Positions 36,301 to 48,300 of a stretch of 64,000 nucleotides of DNA are shown here, in pieces. Source of the DNA: Diospyros lotus (lineage: Eukaryota; Streptophyta; Magnoliopsida; Ericales; Ebenaceae). The notes under the pieces were generated by a model, which made no database searches, had not been told where the DNA came from, and saw only the letters and a list, made by a program, of their open reading frames with translations. The first letter of the stretch is position 1; each line of letters starts with the position of its first letter. Where the stretch lies: positions 7,626,001-7,690,000 of the forward strand of contig NC_068341.1 of the NCBI RefSeq assembly GCF_014633365.1. Reading direction: 5' to 3'. A program made the position numbers and the translations under genes.

Positions 36301-39300
36301 ACTTATCTATTCCACAAAACAGCCAAGGAGATTTGGGATTCTGTTCAGGAGATGTATTCCGACTTGGAGAATTCATCTCAAAACTTTGAAACAAAGTCAG
36401 CCATTAGAACAACCAAACAAGGTAACTTAAGTGTTACAGAATATTTTAATGTTTTGGTTGAGTTATGGCATGAAATAGATTTGTTTCAGACCATTAGTTG
36501 GGAATGTACTGCTGATAACATGAAGTATAACAAGATGATTGAAAAGGATAGGATATTTGACTTTCTCTATGGGCTTAATACTGATTTGGATGAAGTAAGA
36601 GGTAGGATTTTGGGCACTAAACCCTTGCCATCTCTCAAGGAAGTGTTTGTTGAAGTAAGAAGAGAAGAAAGCCGACGAAAGGTAATGCTCAACCAACTCG
36701 ATAATCCAAATCTAACCTATCAGAATTCTGCTCTTGCAACTGTTAAACAGGGGGACAATTTTTCAAAAGGGGTAGGAAAGGAGAAGCAGTGGTGTGACCA
36801 CTGTAACAGACCCTACCATACAAAAGACACCTGTTGGAAGATCCATGGCAAACCTGCCAATTGGAAGCCTAAAAACAAGAGAGAAAACACCCGCACAACA
36901 TATGTAGCTGAAACAACTGGAGAAATTGGAAGCAAAACTGATCTGAATCTGACAGAAGAACAGATCCAGGTCCTTTACAGACTGATAAATCAAGGTATTA
37001 CCCCTGCCAGTCCTTCTACTCATCAACCCACTGCATCAACAGTCCAGAAAGGTACATCTCATTTTTCTCTGATATCACAAAAACTTCCTAAGGATGTTTG
37101 GATAATAGACACGGGTGCATCTGATCATATGTCCAGTTCCAAAAGACATATGACTGAATACAAGCTGTGTGATACATTAATTGAGGTTACAATGGCCGAT
37201 GGAACAACCTCTCCTGCTCTAGGATGTGGAACTATTCGTCTTTCGAAACTACAACTTAAATCAGTATTATATGTCCCTGGATTGAGTTACAATCTATTGT
37301 CAGTTAGCCAGCTCACAAATGACATGAACTGTAGAGTGATATTCTTTCCTTCCTACTGTTTATTTCAGGACCAAGCTTCGGGGATGATGATTGGCAGTGC
37401 TGAAGCTAAGGATGGACTTTACTGGTTGACTGGAAACATTTCAGCTTCTTCCTCTTTGAATAAATCTGTTCTAACTGTTACAACCAATGCCAAAGCCATG
37501 TTATGGCATAAACGGTTGGGACATCCAAGTTTTCCTTATCTTAGATTATTGTATCCTCACATTTTTATCAATAAAGACCAAAGTTTTTTTGTGAACAATG
37601 CACTCTTGCAAAACAGTCCAAAACTCATCATTCTATTCACCCTTACAAGCCCTCAACACCATTTCATTTGATCCATAATGATATTTGGGGACCCTCTAAA
37701 CACCCTAATATATCTGGTTCTAGATGGTTTATTACCTTCATTGATGATCATTTTAGGGCATGTTGGGTGTATCTTATGAAGGATAAATCTGAAGCTAGCT
37801 GCCTATTCAAACGTTTCCATAAATTTGTTTTGAATATGTTTCAAGCTCATATTCATATTTTGCGTACCGATAATGGTCGCGAATATTTTTCTCATGACTT
37901 GACTAATTATTTGAATGAACATGGTATTTTGCATCAAAGTTCTTGCCCCTACACACCACAACAAAATGGTGTGGCTAAAAGAAAAAATAGACATCTATTA
38001 GAGGTGGCTCGGGCTATGATGTTTACCTCCCATGTTCCACATTCATATTGGGGAGAGGCTATTCTTACAGCCACTTATTCGATAAATCATCTTCCCTCTA
38101 AACCTCTACGATTTAGAACCCCTCTTGAGACTCTTTGTGACATCTACCCTCATGCACCGTTTCTACAATCTCTTGATCCTAAAATTTTTGGATGTGTGGT
38201 GTATGTTCATAACTACAATGTATCCCGCACAAAATTAGATCCCAAAGCCCTCAAGTGTGTTTTTGTTGGGTACTCTCCTTTTCAAAAGGGATACAAGTGT
38301 TATTGTCCTATTACCCGTTGATTCTATGTGTCTACCGATGTCACATTCTATTAGAACCTCTCTTATTATTCAGGACCAGCTCCTTCTTCCAACCTACATG
38401 ACCTTGTGCCTCTCTCTTTGCCTCTTCCTACTTCTCTGCCAGCATCTTGTCAAGGGGGAGAAGTATCTATCTTTGACAATGTACTGGCAGCATCAACTCC
38501 TAAGCACAAAAATCAAAATCCCCCACTATTTGTGTATTCTAGGAGACCTAAAGAACCTCCACAGACTCAGCATGGTCAATCATCCACCCTTGAAGCTAGT
38601 CCAACGGAAGGTGACAATTCTTTAGGGGATGCATCAGCAGAAGATAACAGTGGAGGCAGGGAGGAGACTGAAAATAACAATGAAGGCAGGGAGGAAATTG
38701 AAAATAGCACTGAAAACAACAGCACGGACAGTTATGCTCCTCAAGGAGATGGTCTCGATTGGGCAGTTCTTATAGCTCTAAGAAAAGGGGTAAGGTCATG
38801 CGTTAAATATCCTATGTCAAACCATCTATCTTATGCAAAATTGTCTCCCAAATTCAGAGATTTTATTGTCGGACTTGATAGTACAGAAATTCCAAAACAT
38901 ATCCAAGGAGCTTTGGATGATCCTAAGTGGAAAGATGCAGTTATGGAAGAAATGAAGGCTTTAATTGGGAATCATACTTGGGAGATGGTTGAGCTGCCCC
39001 CAGGTAAGAAAACAGTTGGATGTAAGTGGGTTTTTACTATCAAACACAATTCCGATGGGAGTATTGAAAGGTACAAGGCTCGATTGGTGGCCCAAGGGTT
39101 TACTCAAACCTATGGGATAGACTATGAAGAGACTTTTGCTCCTGTAGCTAAACTCAACTCTATTCGGGTACTTCTTTCTATAGCTGTTAATCTTGATTGG
39201 CCCTTGTTTCAATTTGATATTAAAAATGCATTCCTCAATGGGGATCTAGATGAAGAAATCTACATGAGAATTCCACCCGGTTTTGAAAAAGAGGTGAACA

Positions 39301-42300
39301 ATGGAAAGGTTTGTAGACTCAAGAAAACTTTATATGGGTTAAAACAGTCTCCTAGAGCTTGGTTCCAAAAATTCAGCATGTCTTTAATCCAGCTAGGATA
39401 TGAACAAGGGAAATCTGAGCATACTTTGTTTATTAAATCCACTAAAGAAGAAGGAAGTCTATATTAATCGTCTATGTTGATGATATAATTGTGACAGGGG
39501 ATGATATGCAAGGAATTGAGGAATTAAAGAAACAACTGAGGGCTGAATTTGAGGTTAAAGACCTAGGGTATATGCGATACTTCCTAGGAATGGAGGTGGC
39601 AAGGAGTAAAGCAGGCATGTTTATCTCTCAAAGGAAATATATTTTGAATTTACTCAAAGATACCGGGATGATGGCATGCAAACCAACTGGAACACCATTA
39701 GATAAAGGCTGGAAATATGAGGAGAAGGATGATGATATCCCAGTGGAAAAAGAAAGGTATCAAAGGCTAGTAGGAAGATTAATCTATTTATCTCTTACTA
39801 GGTCAGACATAGCCTATGCAGTAAGTTTAATTAGTCAGTATATGCATTCTCCTACAAAGAGACATATGAATGCTGTTTTTCATGTGTTAAGATACCTTAA
39901 AGGGACACCTGGGAAAGGGTTGATGTTTAAAAGGACCAAGGATCGAGGAATTGAAGGTTTTTTTGATGCAGATTGGGTAGGTTCTTTAGAGGACAGCAGG
40001 TCCACAACCGGCTATTGCACTAAACTGTGGGGAAATGTAGTAACATGGAGGAGTAAAAAGCAATCTGTGGTGGCTCGCAGCAGTGCCGAGGCCGAATTTC
40101 GGGCCATAGCCTAAAGAATTTGTGAGGTTATTTGGTTAGAAAGGCTAATGGAAGACCTAAGGATACCCTTGACTCAACCTACAAGGGTATACAGTGATAG
40201 TAAATCTGCAATCAGTATTGTAAGAAATCCAATCCAACATGATCGCATGAAGCATGTAAGGATAGACAGGAATTTTATAAAACGAGAAATTGATGAAGGA
40301 GGAATAATTCTATCCTATATTCCAACTGCTGATCAATTAGCAGATGTGCTCACAAAAGTCATGGTTAAACCAAGATTTGAATACTTGATTAGCAAGCTGG
40401 GAATGACCTGCATCTATTCCTCAGCTTGAGGGGGAGTGTTGGACGAAAAAAGAAGATTCAAATAAATTAAATGATAAAGAGAATTATCCTTGTAGATTAT
40501 CTTGTTGTTATATTATTGTATTTAAATTAGTTTAAGTTTGTTTTTATCTGTTTTATCTCCTAAAGTTTAGGAGATAGTCTTTCCTAGTTTTTAGGATTAG
40601 ATTATTCCAATCCTTTCCTACTCTATAGGAAAGAGATAGAGTTGTATCCTATATATATTTCCTATCCCTCTCAGTTAATGAATTAGATCAAGAATTCTGT
40701 TTTGCTCGTTTCAAGTCTCAAGTGTCTACTCCATCTATTGTGGAGAATGTTAAGGGGGGAAAATTTGGCAGACCAAATTTACTTAGTTCTCGTTTCAAAA
40801 AGTTTAAGTATGCTAGTGGTAGTGGGTCTACAACTATGCCATCGGAATGGGATAAGTATTTCAGTGAAGTGTGTGAGGAGGAAACTGATGATTTTGACAT
40901 TTTGAATTGGTGGAAAGTGAATTCTCATCGGTTTCCTATTCTATCTTCTATGGCTCGGGATGTGTTGGCAATTCTAGTTTCTACTGTTGCGTCTGAGTCT
41001 GCCTTCAGCACAGGGGGTCGAGTACTCGATCCATTTAGGAGTTTTCTTTCTCCTAAAGTGGTTGAAAGTTTGATTTGTACGCAAGATTGGATTCGGTCAT
41101 CTACCACCTCAATGAGTGTTGAAGAAGATTTGGATCATGTTGAACAACTTGAAGAAGGTAAACTAATTGTTACTCTTTTTTTTTTTTTTTTTTTTGCTTT
41201 TAGTTCAATACTTGTTGCTTTTAAATTATTTAATTAATTTTGTGTATTGTTTGTTTTAGAATTGGCAAAGGTTACCGTTGACAGCCCCGCACCAATGGAA
41301 ATTTAGATTTTAAAGACTCATGCATTTGTAAGTAAGAGAATTTGTGCCTCTCAATATTTCAATTTCAGTATCTGTTTTGATGTGTTTAATGCATTAGTTA
41401 ATATTTGTTTATTGTATTATTTTACAGATTTAGAATGAAGAATATATACAGCATTTTAGTTCATTTGACTTCTCCAATATGTGTTTTTAGAAGTATCTGG
41501 CCATTTTCTTATGTATTTTTAGAAGGTTAGACAGTTGACTTCTCCAATATAACATGTATTGTTATCTATTGGTTATTTGGTTTGCATTTTAGTTCATTTG
41601 TCTCAAGGATTTTGCATTCTGGTTCCAACAAGCTCTATGGTTGAGACCAATTTCACTTCGTCATCTTAGTTATTACCATAACCCTTCAACAAAAATATTT
41701 GATTACAGGATTTATGTCTTCTTGTTCTTGTTCTTCTTCTTCAAAAATATTTGATTACAGGCTTTATTTTTCACACCAAGAGGTGAAAATTTTAAAAATA
41801 TCGATTTCATTCACTTTTCACCTCCAACGTTGATTTACGTTGTTTTGCAAATGTTTGGACTAACACCATCCTTTTACTTTATAAGTTTATGTGGTATGTT
41901 AATTTTGTTGTGCGTTCTGTTCTGTTATTTTCTTAAACCTGGCAAAATTGATGGAATGAGCATTTTGGACTGAGGTAATGCTGCACTTTTTTTTTTCATT
42001 TTTGGTTCCCTATTTTTTACATGTACCTAATTTGCTTTTTGGTTCTCTAGGATGGGATTTCAATTATGACTTCTTATTTTGTACTGTATTATGCAATTAC
42101 CAAGGTTTTTCGCTAGTTGAGGTATGTAATTCACTTTTTTTACATGAGTTTGATTTGCTCACCCTTTTTTTTTTTTTTTTGTGAGAAGGTAATGCAGACC
42201 TTGTTAATCTTTACATTAGAGATTGTATTTCTTCAAGACCTTAATCTCTTAGTATCACCTCTTTCATTTATTAGATTTTAAGTTTTTTGTTGGTTTTATG

Positions 42301-45300
42301 TTTGTATATTGAATGTTGTGTTATAGAATTTGTTTTCTCCACATATATGCATGTTTATTTTCTGTCTATCTATGGTGTGATAATCATGGTTTTTGACACT
42401 CTCCCTCTTTCTCGTTCCCTACATTTCATCTTTGTCTTTCTCATCATTATCTTCCTACTACTCCACATAAAAAATGGTCACCGCTTAACAAAGTTTGAAC
42501 ATAAATCAGTCCAAACTTATGGAATAGACAATATTATTCATCCTCTTCTTGTTTGCTTTTTGATCCTTTATTCTCTCGAATCCCATAATACCTTAGGGTC
42601 ACTAAGTAGTTGACTTTTTGTATGTTACTTGACAATTCTTGGTGGATTACAGTTACAAAGTTGACACTGTAAATTTTTTGGTATTCCTTGAGCACATAGG
42701 AATTTACAATGTTCATTTTCTGCATCTAGTTTTCAATCCAAACCCATCCCCAAGTTCATCCTGAAAACCTCTACATTTTACCCTTGTGTTGCTTGGGTAC
42801 ACCCCTTCATGTTTGGGTTGTATATAAAAACGTTTTAGATAAAATAACTCAGTGTTGCTAATATTGGGCGCTTACATCAACTGTGGCCCAGTTTTAGTTA
42901 GTTATACATAATGCTTGCTAAAATAAGAAAAAAAAAAATGTTGATTCAATTGGAGTTGGTGCCTAATTTTGCCATCCGTCCAGAGGACAAACATGGAAGT
43001 AGAGTTGGAAAAATGGCTTGAACTTGTAGAGATCTAACCTTGCCCACACTGATTGGGTAAAGTCAAAGGCTATTTCACCACACTATAGTCAAGTCAAGTT
43101 CAAGAAATCCCTTATTTTTTTTTCAATTGGGGTCAAGGCAAGAATGATATTTAGAATCCTTGACCTAACCTAATTTATGCCTTGCCTCATCATACCCCAC
43201 TGTGCCCTCATCTTTTTAATCTAATCCTACTGACTTGATTGTGAACAAGCATTAGGGTTCCATATGTTTGATTTCAATTTGTTTATTTCCTTTCATAATT
43301 TGCGATGTTCACTTAATCCTGAAAATTATGGCATGGGATTTGCTAAAATGATAGTTGTTTCTTTCCATAGGTTTTCTTTGTTGAATTCCAATGATAGTGC
43401 ACGTGTTGTGTTAGTTTCTCATGCTATGAATTTTGGAACAGGAAATATATAGACAATCAATTTGATCAAGTTAATTAGTTTAAGTATGCTGCTAATAAGT
43501 GATTTTTCTCCATCAATACAATATATATATATATATTGTATTGGGTTTATTTTGCTTATTTTGGATGATGATAGAACATAGCACGTTGTCTTTTAAATTG
43601 ACAATAATTAGCACACTCATCACCTAGGATTGTGTATTTATTTTGATTATTTTGAAAAATCGTTAGCACACCCAGAGTTGTTGCCTCCAATCCGTTTACA
43701 TTAGTGCATTACTTGGATGAACTTGTACAACTACACAAAAATTTCTTGAAAAATGATGCATTGACATTGAGGTTGCTAAGACCAAGAGGCAAGAGCTGGT
43801 AAATTAACCACTCCATTTTCCACCACAACGGCACAACCTGCACAAATTATATCATAGTTTCAAAATAAAAAAAAACTAGTAAAAAATAATGAGTTCTGCT
43901 AACTAATGAATGCATTTTTGAAGCTTAATAAATAATAGAGAAGTTTTTGTGTAGTTGTACAAGTTCATCCAAGTAATGTACTAATGTAAATGAACTGGAG
44001 ACAACAACTCTGGGTGTGCTAACGATTTTTCAAAATAATCAAAATAAATACACAATCCTAGGTGATGAGTGTGCTAATTATTGTCAATTTAAAAGACAAC
44101 GTGCTATGTTCTATCATCATCCAAAATAAGCAAAATAAACCCAATACAATATATGTATTGTATTGATTGAGAAAAATCACTTATTAGCAGCATACTTAAA
44201 CTAATTAACTTGATCAAATTGATTGTCTATATATTTCCTGTTCCAAAATTCATAGCATGAGAAACTAACACAACACATGCACTATCATTGGAATTCAACA
44301 AAGAAAACCTATGGAAAGAAACAACTATCATTTTAGCAAATCCCATGCCATAATTTTCAGGATTAAGTGAACATTGCAAATTATGAAAGGAAATAAACAA
44401 ATTGAAATCAAACATATGGAACCCTAATGCTTGTTCACAACCAAGTCAGTAGGATTAGATTAAAAAGATGAGGGCACAGTGGGGTATGATGAGGCAAGGC
44501 ATAAATTAGGTTAGGTCAAGGATTCTAAATATCATCCTTGCCTTGACCCCAATTGAAAAAAAAAAAAGAGATTTCTTGAACTTGACTATAGTGTGGTGAA
44601 ATAGCCTTTGACTTTACCCAATCAGTGTGGGCAAGGTTAGATCTCTGCAAGTTCAAGCCATTTTTCCAACTCTACTTCCATGTTTGTCCTCTGGACGGAT
44701 GGCAAAATTAGGCACCAACTCCAATTGAATCAACATTTTTTTTTTCTTATTTTAGCAAGCATTATGTATAACTATGGTCAACTAACTAAAACTGGGCCAC
44801 AGTTGATGTAAGCACCCAATATTAGCAACACTGAGTTATTTTATCTAAAACGTTTTTATACACAACCCAAACATGAAGGGGTGTACCCAAGCAACACAAG
44901 GGTAAAATGTAGAGTTTTCAGGATGAACTTGGGGATGGGTTTGGATTGAAAACTAGATGCAGAAAATGAACATTGTAAATTCCTATGTGCTCAAGGAATA
45001 CCAAAAATTTTACAGTGTCAACTTTGTAACTGTAATCCACCAAGAATTGTCAAGTAACATACAAAAGTCAACTACTTAGTGACCCTAAGGTACTATGGGA
45101 TTAGAGAGAATAAAGGATCAAAAAGCAAACAAGAAGAGGATGAATAATATTGTCTATTCCATAAGTTTGGACTGATTTATGTTCAAACTTTGTTAAGCGG
45201 TGACCATTTTTTATGTGGAGTAGTAGGAAGATAATGATGAGAAAGACAAAGATGAAATGTAGGGAACGAGGAAGAGGGAGAGTGTCAAAAACCATGATTA

Positions 45301-48300
45301 TCACACCATAGATAGACAGAAAATAAACATGCATATATGTGGAGAAAACAAATTCTATAACACAACATTCAATATACAAACATAAAACCAACAAAAAACT
45401 TAAAATCTAATAAATGAAAGAGGTGATACTAAAAGATTAAGGTCTTGAAGAAATACAATCTCTAATGTAAAGATTAACAAGGTCTGCATTACCTTCTCAC
45501 AAAAAAAAAAAAAGGGTGAGCAAATCAAACTCATGTAAAAAAAGTGAATTACATACCTCAACTAGCAAAAAACCTTGGTAATTGCATAATACAGAACAAA
45601 ATAAGAAGTCATAATTGAAATCCCATCCTAGAGAACCAAAAAGCAAATTAGGTACATGTAAAAAATAGGGAACCAAAAATGAAAAAAAAAAGTGCAGCAT
45701 TACCTCAATCCAAAATGCTCATTCCATCAATTTTGCCAGGTTTAAGAAAGTAACAGAACAGAACGCACAACAAAATTAACATACCACAAAAACTTATAAC
45801 GTAAAAGGATGGTGCTAGTCCAAACATTTGTAGAACAACGTAAATCAACGTTGGAGGTGAAAAGTGAATGAAATCGATATTTTTAAAATTTTCACCTCTT
45901 GGTGTGAAAAATAAAGCCTGTAATCAAATATTTTTGAAGAAGAAGAACAAGAACAAGAAGACATAAATCCTATAATCAAATATTTTTGTTGAAGGGTCAT
46001 GGTAATAACTAAGATGACGAAGTGAAATTGGTCTCAACCATAGAGCTTGTTGGAACTAGAATGCAGAATCCTTGAGACAAATGAACTAAAATGCAAACCA
46101 AATAACCAATAGATAACAATACATGTCATATTGGAGAAGTCAACTGTCTAACCTTCTAAAAACACATAAGAAAATGGCCAGATACTTCTAAAAACACATA
46201 TTGGAGAAGTCAAATGAACTAAAATGCTGTATATATTCTTCATTCTAAATCTGTAAAATAATACAATAAACAAATATTAACTAATGCATTAAATACATCA
46301 AAACAGATACTGAAATTGAAATATTGAGAGGCACAAATTCTCTTACTTACAAATGCATGAGTCTTTAAAATCTAAATTTCCATTGGTGCAGGGCTGTCAA
46401 CAGTAACCTTTGCCAATTCTAAAACAAACAATATCCAAAATTAATTAAATAATTTAAGCAACAAGTATTGAACTAAAAGTAAAAAAAAGAGTAACAATTA
46501 GTTTACCTTCTTCAAGTTGTTCAACATGATCCAAATCTTCTTCAACACTCATTGAGGTGGTAGATGACCGAATCCAATCTTGCGTACAAATCGAACTTTC
46601 AACCACTTTAGGAGAAAGAGAACTCCTAAATGGATCAAGTACTCGATCCCCTATGCTGAAGGCAGACTCAGACGCAACAATAGAAACTATAATTGCCAAC
46701 ACATCCCGAGCCATAGAAGATAGAATAGGAAACCGATGAGAATTCACTTTCCACCAATTCAAAATGTCAAAATCATCAGTTTCCTCCTCACAGACTTCAC
46801 TGAAATACTTATCCCATTCCGAAGGCATAGTTGTAGACCCACTACCACTAGCATACTTAAACTTTTTGAAACGAGAACTAAGTAAATTTGGTCTGCCAGA
46901 TTTTCCCTTCTCAACATTCTCCACAATAGATGGAGTAGACACTTGAGACTGTTCTCCTGCTTCACCTTGAGGCGTCAATTTTTTCTTATATTCTTCATAC
47001 AAAACATATACGGCATCTTTTAAGGACAAAACTGCAGCAACCCCTTTCTCACCTGGATACATCTCCTGAAGTGCATACTCCATAAACTCTAACTTGTGCC
47101 TAGGATCAAGTACCACAGCAATGTAAAGCAAGTGATTTATTTTTTTTGGATCCCCCCAATATTTATCAAACTTTTCTTTCATTTTTCCAGCCATCTCACT
47201 CAACTCAAGATCATCACCCTCCTGCCACTCATGTAAAAGACAATGAACGGTACTAATTTCATGGAAAAAAGTGTTGGAGGTGACATATGAAGTACCTAAA
47301 ACCCGCAAAGTAAGCTCATAAAAGTGTTGCAACACTCTAACAAACATTCTGACCCTTGTCCAATCCTCTGGCTTGGGTCTCCCATCAATAGTAATAACCT
47401 GTTGCAAGTTATTATTCCAACTACTTGTACCAAGATCAAGCATAAAACATGGCTCTTTCTCATCAAACCTCTCAAAAGCCCTCTCAAACTTTTGAGCAGT
47501 CTCTAACATCAAGTATGTGGAGTTCCATCTAGTTGCAACATCCAACAACAATAAGCCCTTAACACTCTATTTTTTCCGTTTCCACACATTCTTTGAATTT
47601 TCTTAGTCTTGCTGGAGATTGCCTAATATATCTGACTGCATCCCTAACTCTTGTTATTGAATCATCTAGCTCTTTCAACCCATGTTACACAACCAAATTT
47701 ATTATATGAGCCACACACCTAATATGCAAATAATGACCACTCATAATGCTAGCATCCCATTTTGCCATTTTTTTCTTGAAGTTACCCACAACAACATCAT
47801 TTGAACTAGCATTATCTACTGTCAAACTCAAAACTCTATCAAGTTTCCATCCCATTAAACACTTCTCAATTGCCATAGCAATGGCATCACCCTTGTGACT
47901 ATATATTGGACAAAAATTTAAAATTTTTTTCTTCAATGTCCAATTGTTGTCAATATAGTGTGCCGTCAAGCACATATAATTAAATATAATTAATCCTTTG
48001 AATGGAGGTCCATGTGTCAGTGGTTAAGCAAACTCTTTGACATGAATTTTTTACCTCATTCATCAATTTTAACCTCTCTTCATTGAATAATTCAAATCAA
48101 TCACGAGAAATTGTCCAACGTGAAGGAATCCGAAATTTTGGACAAATCACATTATGAAGTGCCTAAACCTCTCATTTTGGACAAATTTGAAAGGCATCTC
48201 ATCCACTATCACCATGCGAGCTAAAGCCTTTCTAGCAAGCACTTGATCAAATCTCCAATTCACCAATCCCATACTATCCCCCTCTCTCTCAACCCCCGTT

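Larger units (their letters stand above)
35618..40713 (+). mobile_element. young copia element inside the left hAT arm
   Basis: Two 277-bp LTRs (35618-35894 and 40437-40713) differ at only three positions. The 5-bp target duplication AGTCT is perfect (35613-35617 and 40714-40718). The homologous place in the right arm (about 46950) reads straight through with a single AGTCT, so the empty site is preserved. A TGGTATCAGAGC primer-binding site follows the 5' LTR, and a TGAGGGGGAG polypurine tract precedes the 3' LTR. Internally it has gag, protease, integrase, RT and RNase H in order, broken by a few frameshifts and stops. It is the youngest element in the nest by LTR divergence and by position. 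Confidence 0.97.
33903..41306 (+). pseudogene. hAT transposase (BED-finger), left copy, interrupted by copia
   Basis: The start is the ATG at 33903, directly after an intron acceptor (ATTTTAG). A 5' leader exon ends CAACAG at 32286, giving a 5'-leader intron of about 1.6 kb. The BED zinc finger is CNYCSREFHCDPKKNGTTALRNHMGTC. The catalytic region follows in several frames (LTVDNASSNDVVVGNFK; DVATRWNSTYLMLETA; AVVLDPRHKLEFM). The hAT dimerisation tail (FDILNWWKVNSHRFPILSSMARDVLAI) is at 40722-41157, and a last small exon at 41260-41306 ends APMEI. Frameshifts occur near 34391 and 34990. A copia element splits the gene at 35617. The protein belongs to the RICESLEEPER-like Ac group. Confidence 0.9.
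31849..43745 (+). repeat. left arm of the hAT palindrome
   Basis: The arm runs from the terminal TAGGGG to about 43745 and is interrupted by a copia element at 35618-40713 plus its duplicated target AGTCT. It pairs with the reverse complement of 43938-50573. It has one more copy of a 46-bp subterminal unit than the right arm: full units at 32549-32594 and 32595-32640, then a partial third copy. Confidence 0.9.

Noticed and set aside
43504..43540. Short TA-rich palindrome (CAATACAATATATAT...) as a separate mobile element
   Set aside because: It is a simple TA repeat within the hAT 3' flank and occurs in mirrored, shorter form in the other arm; no ends or target duplication were seen.
43264..44415. 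Mirrored 62-codon frames (MFDFNLFISFHN...) as a small gene pair
   Set aside because: They are two views of the same non-coding 3' flank in opposite palindrome arms. No family, splice or start context supports a protein, and their similarity follows from the arm duplication.
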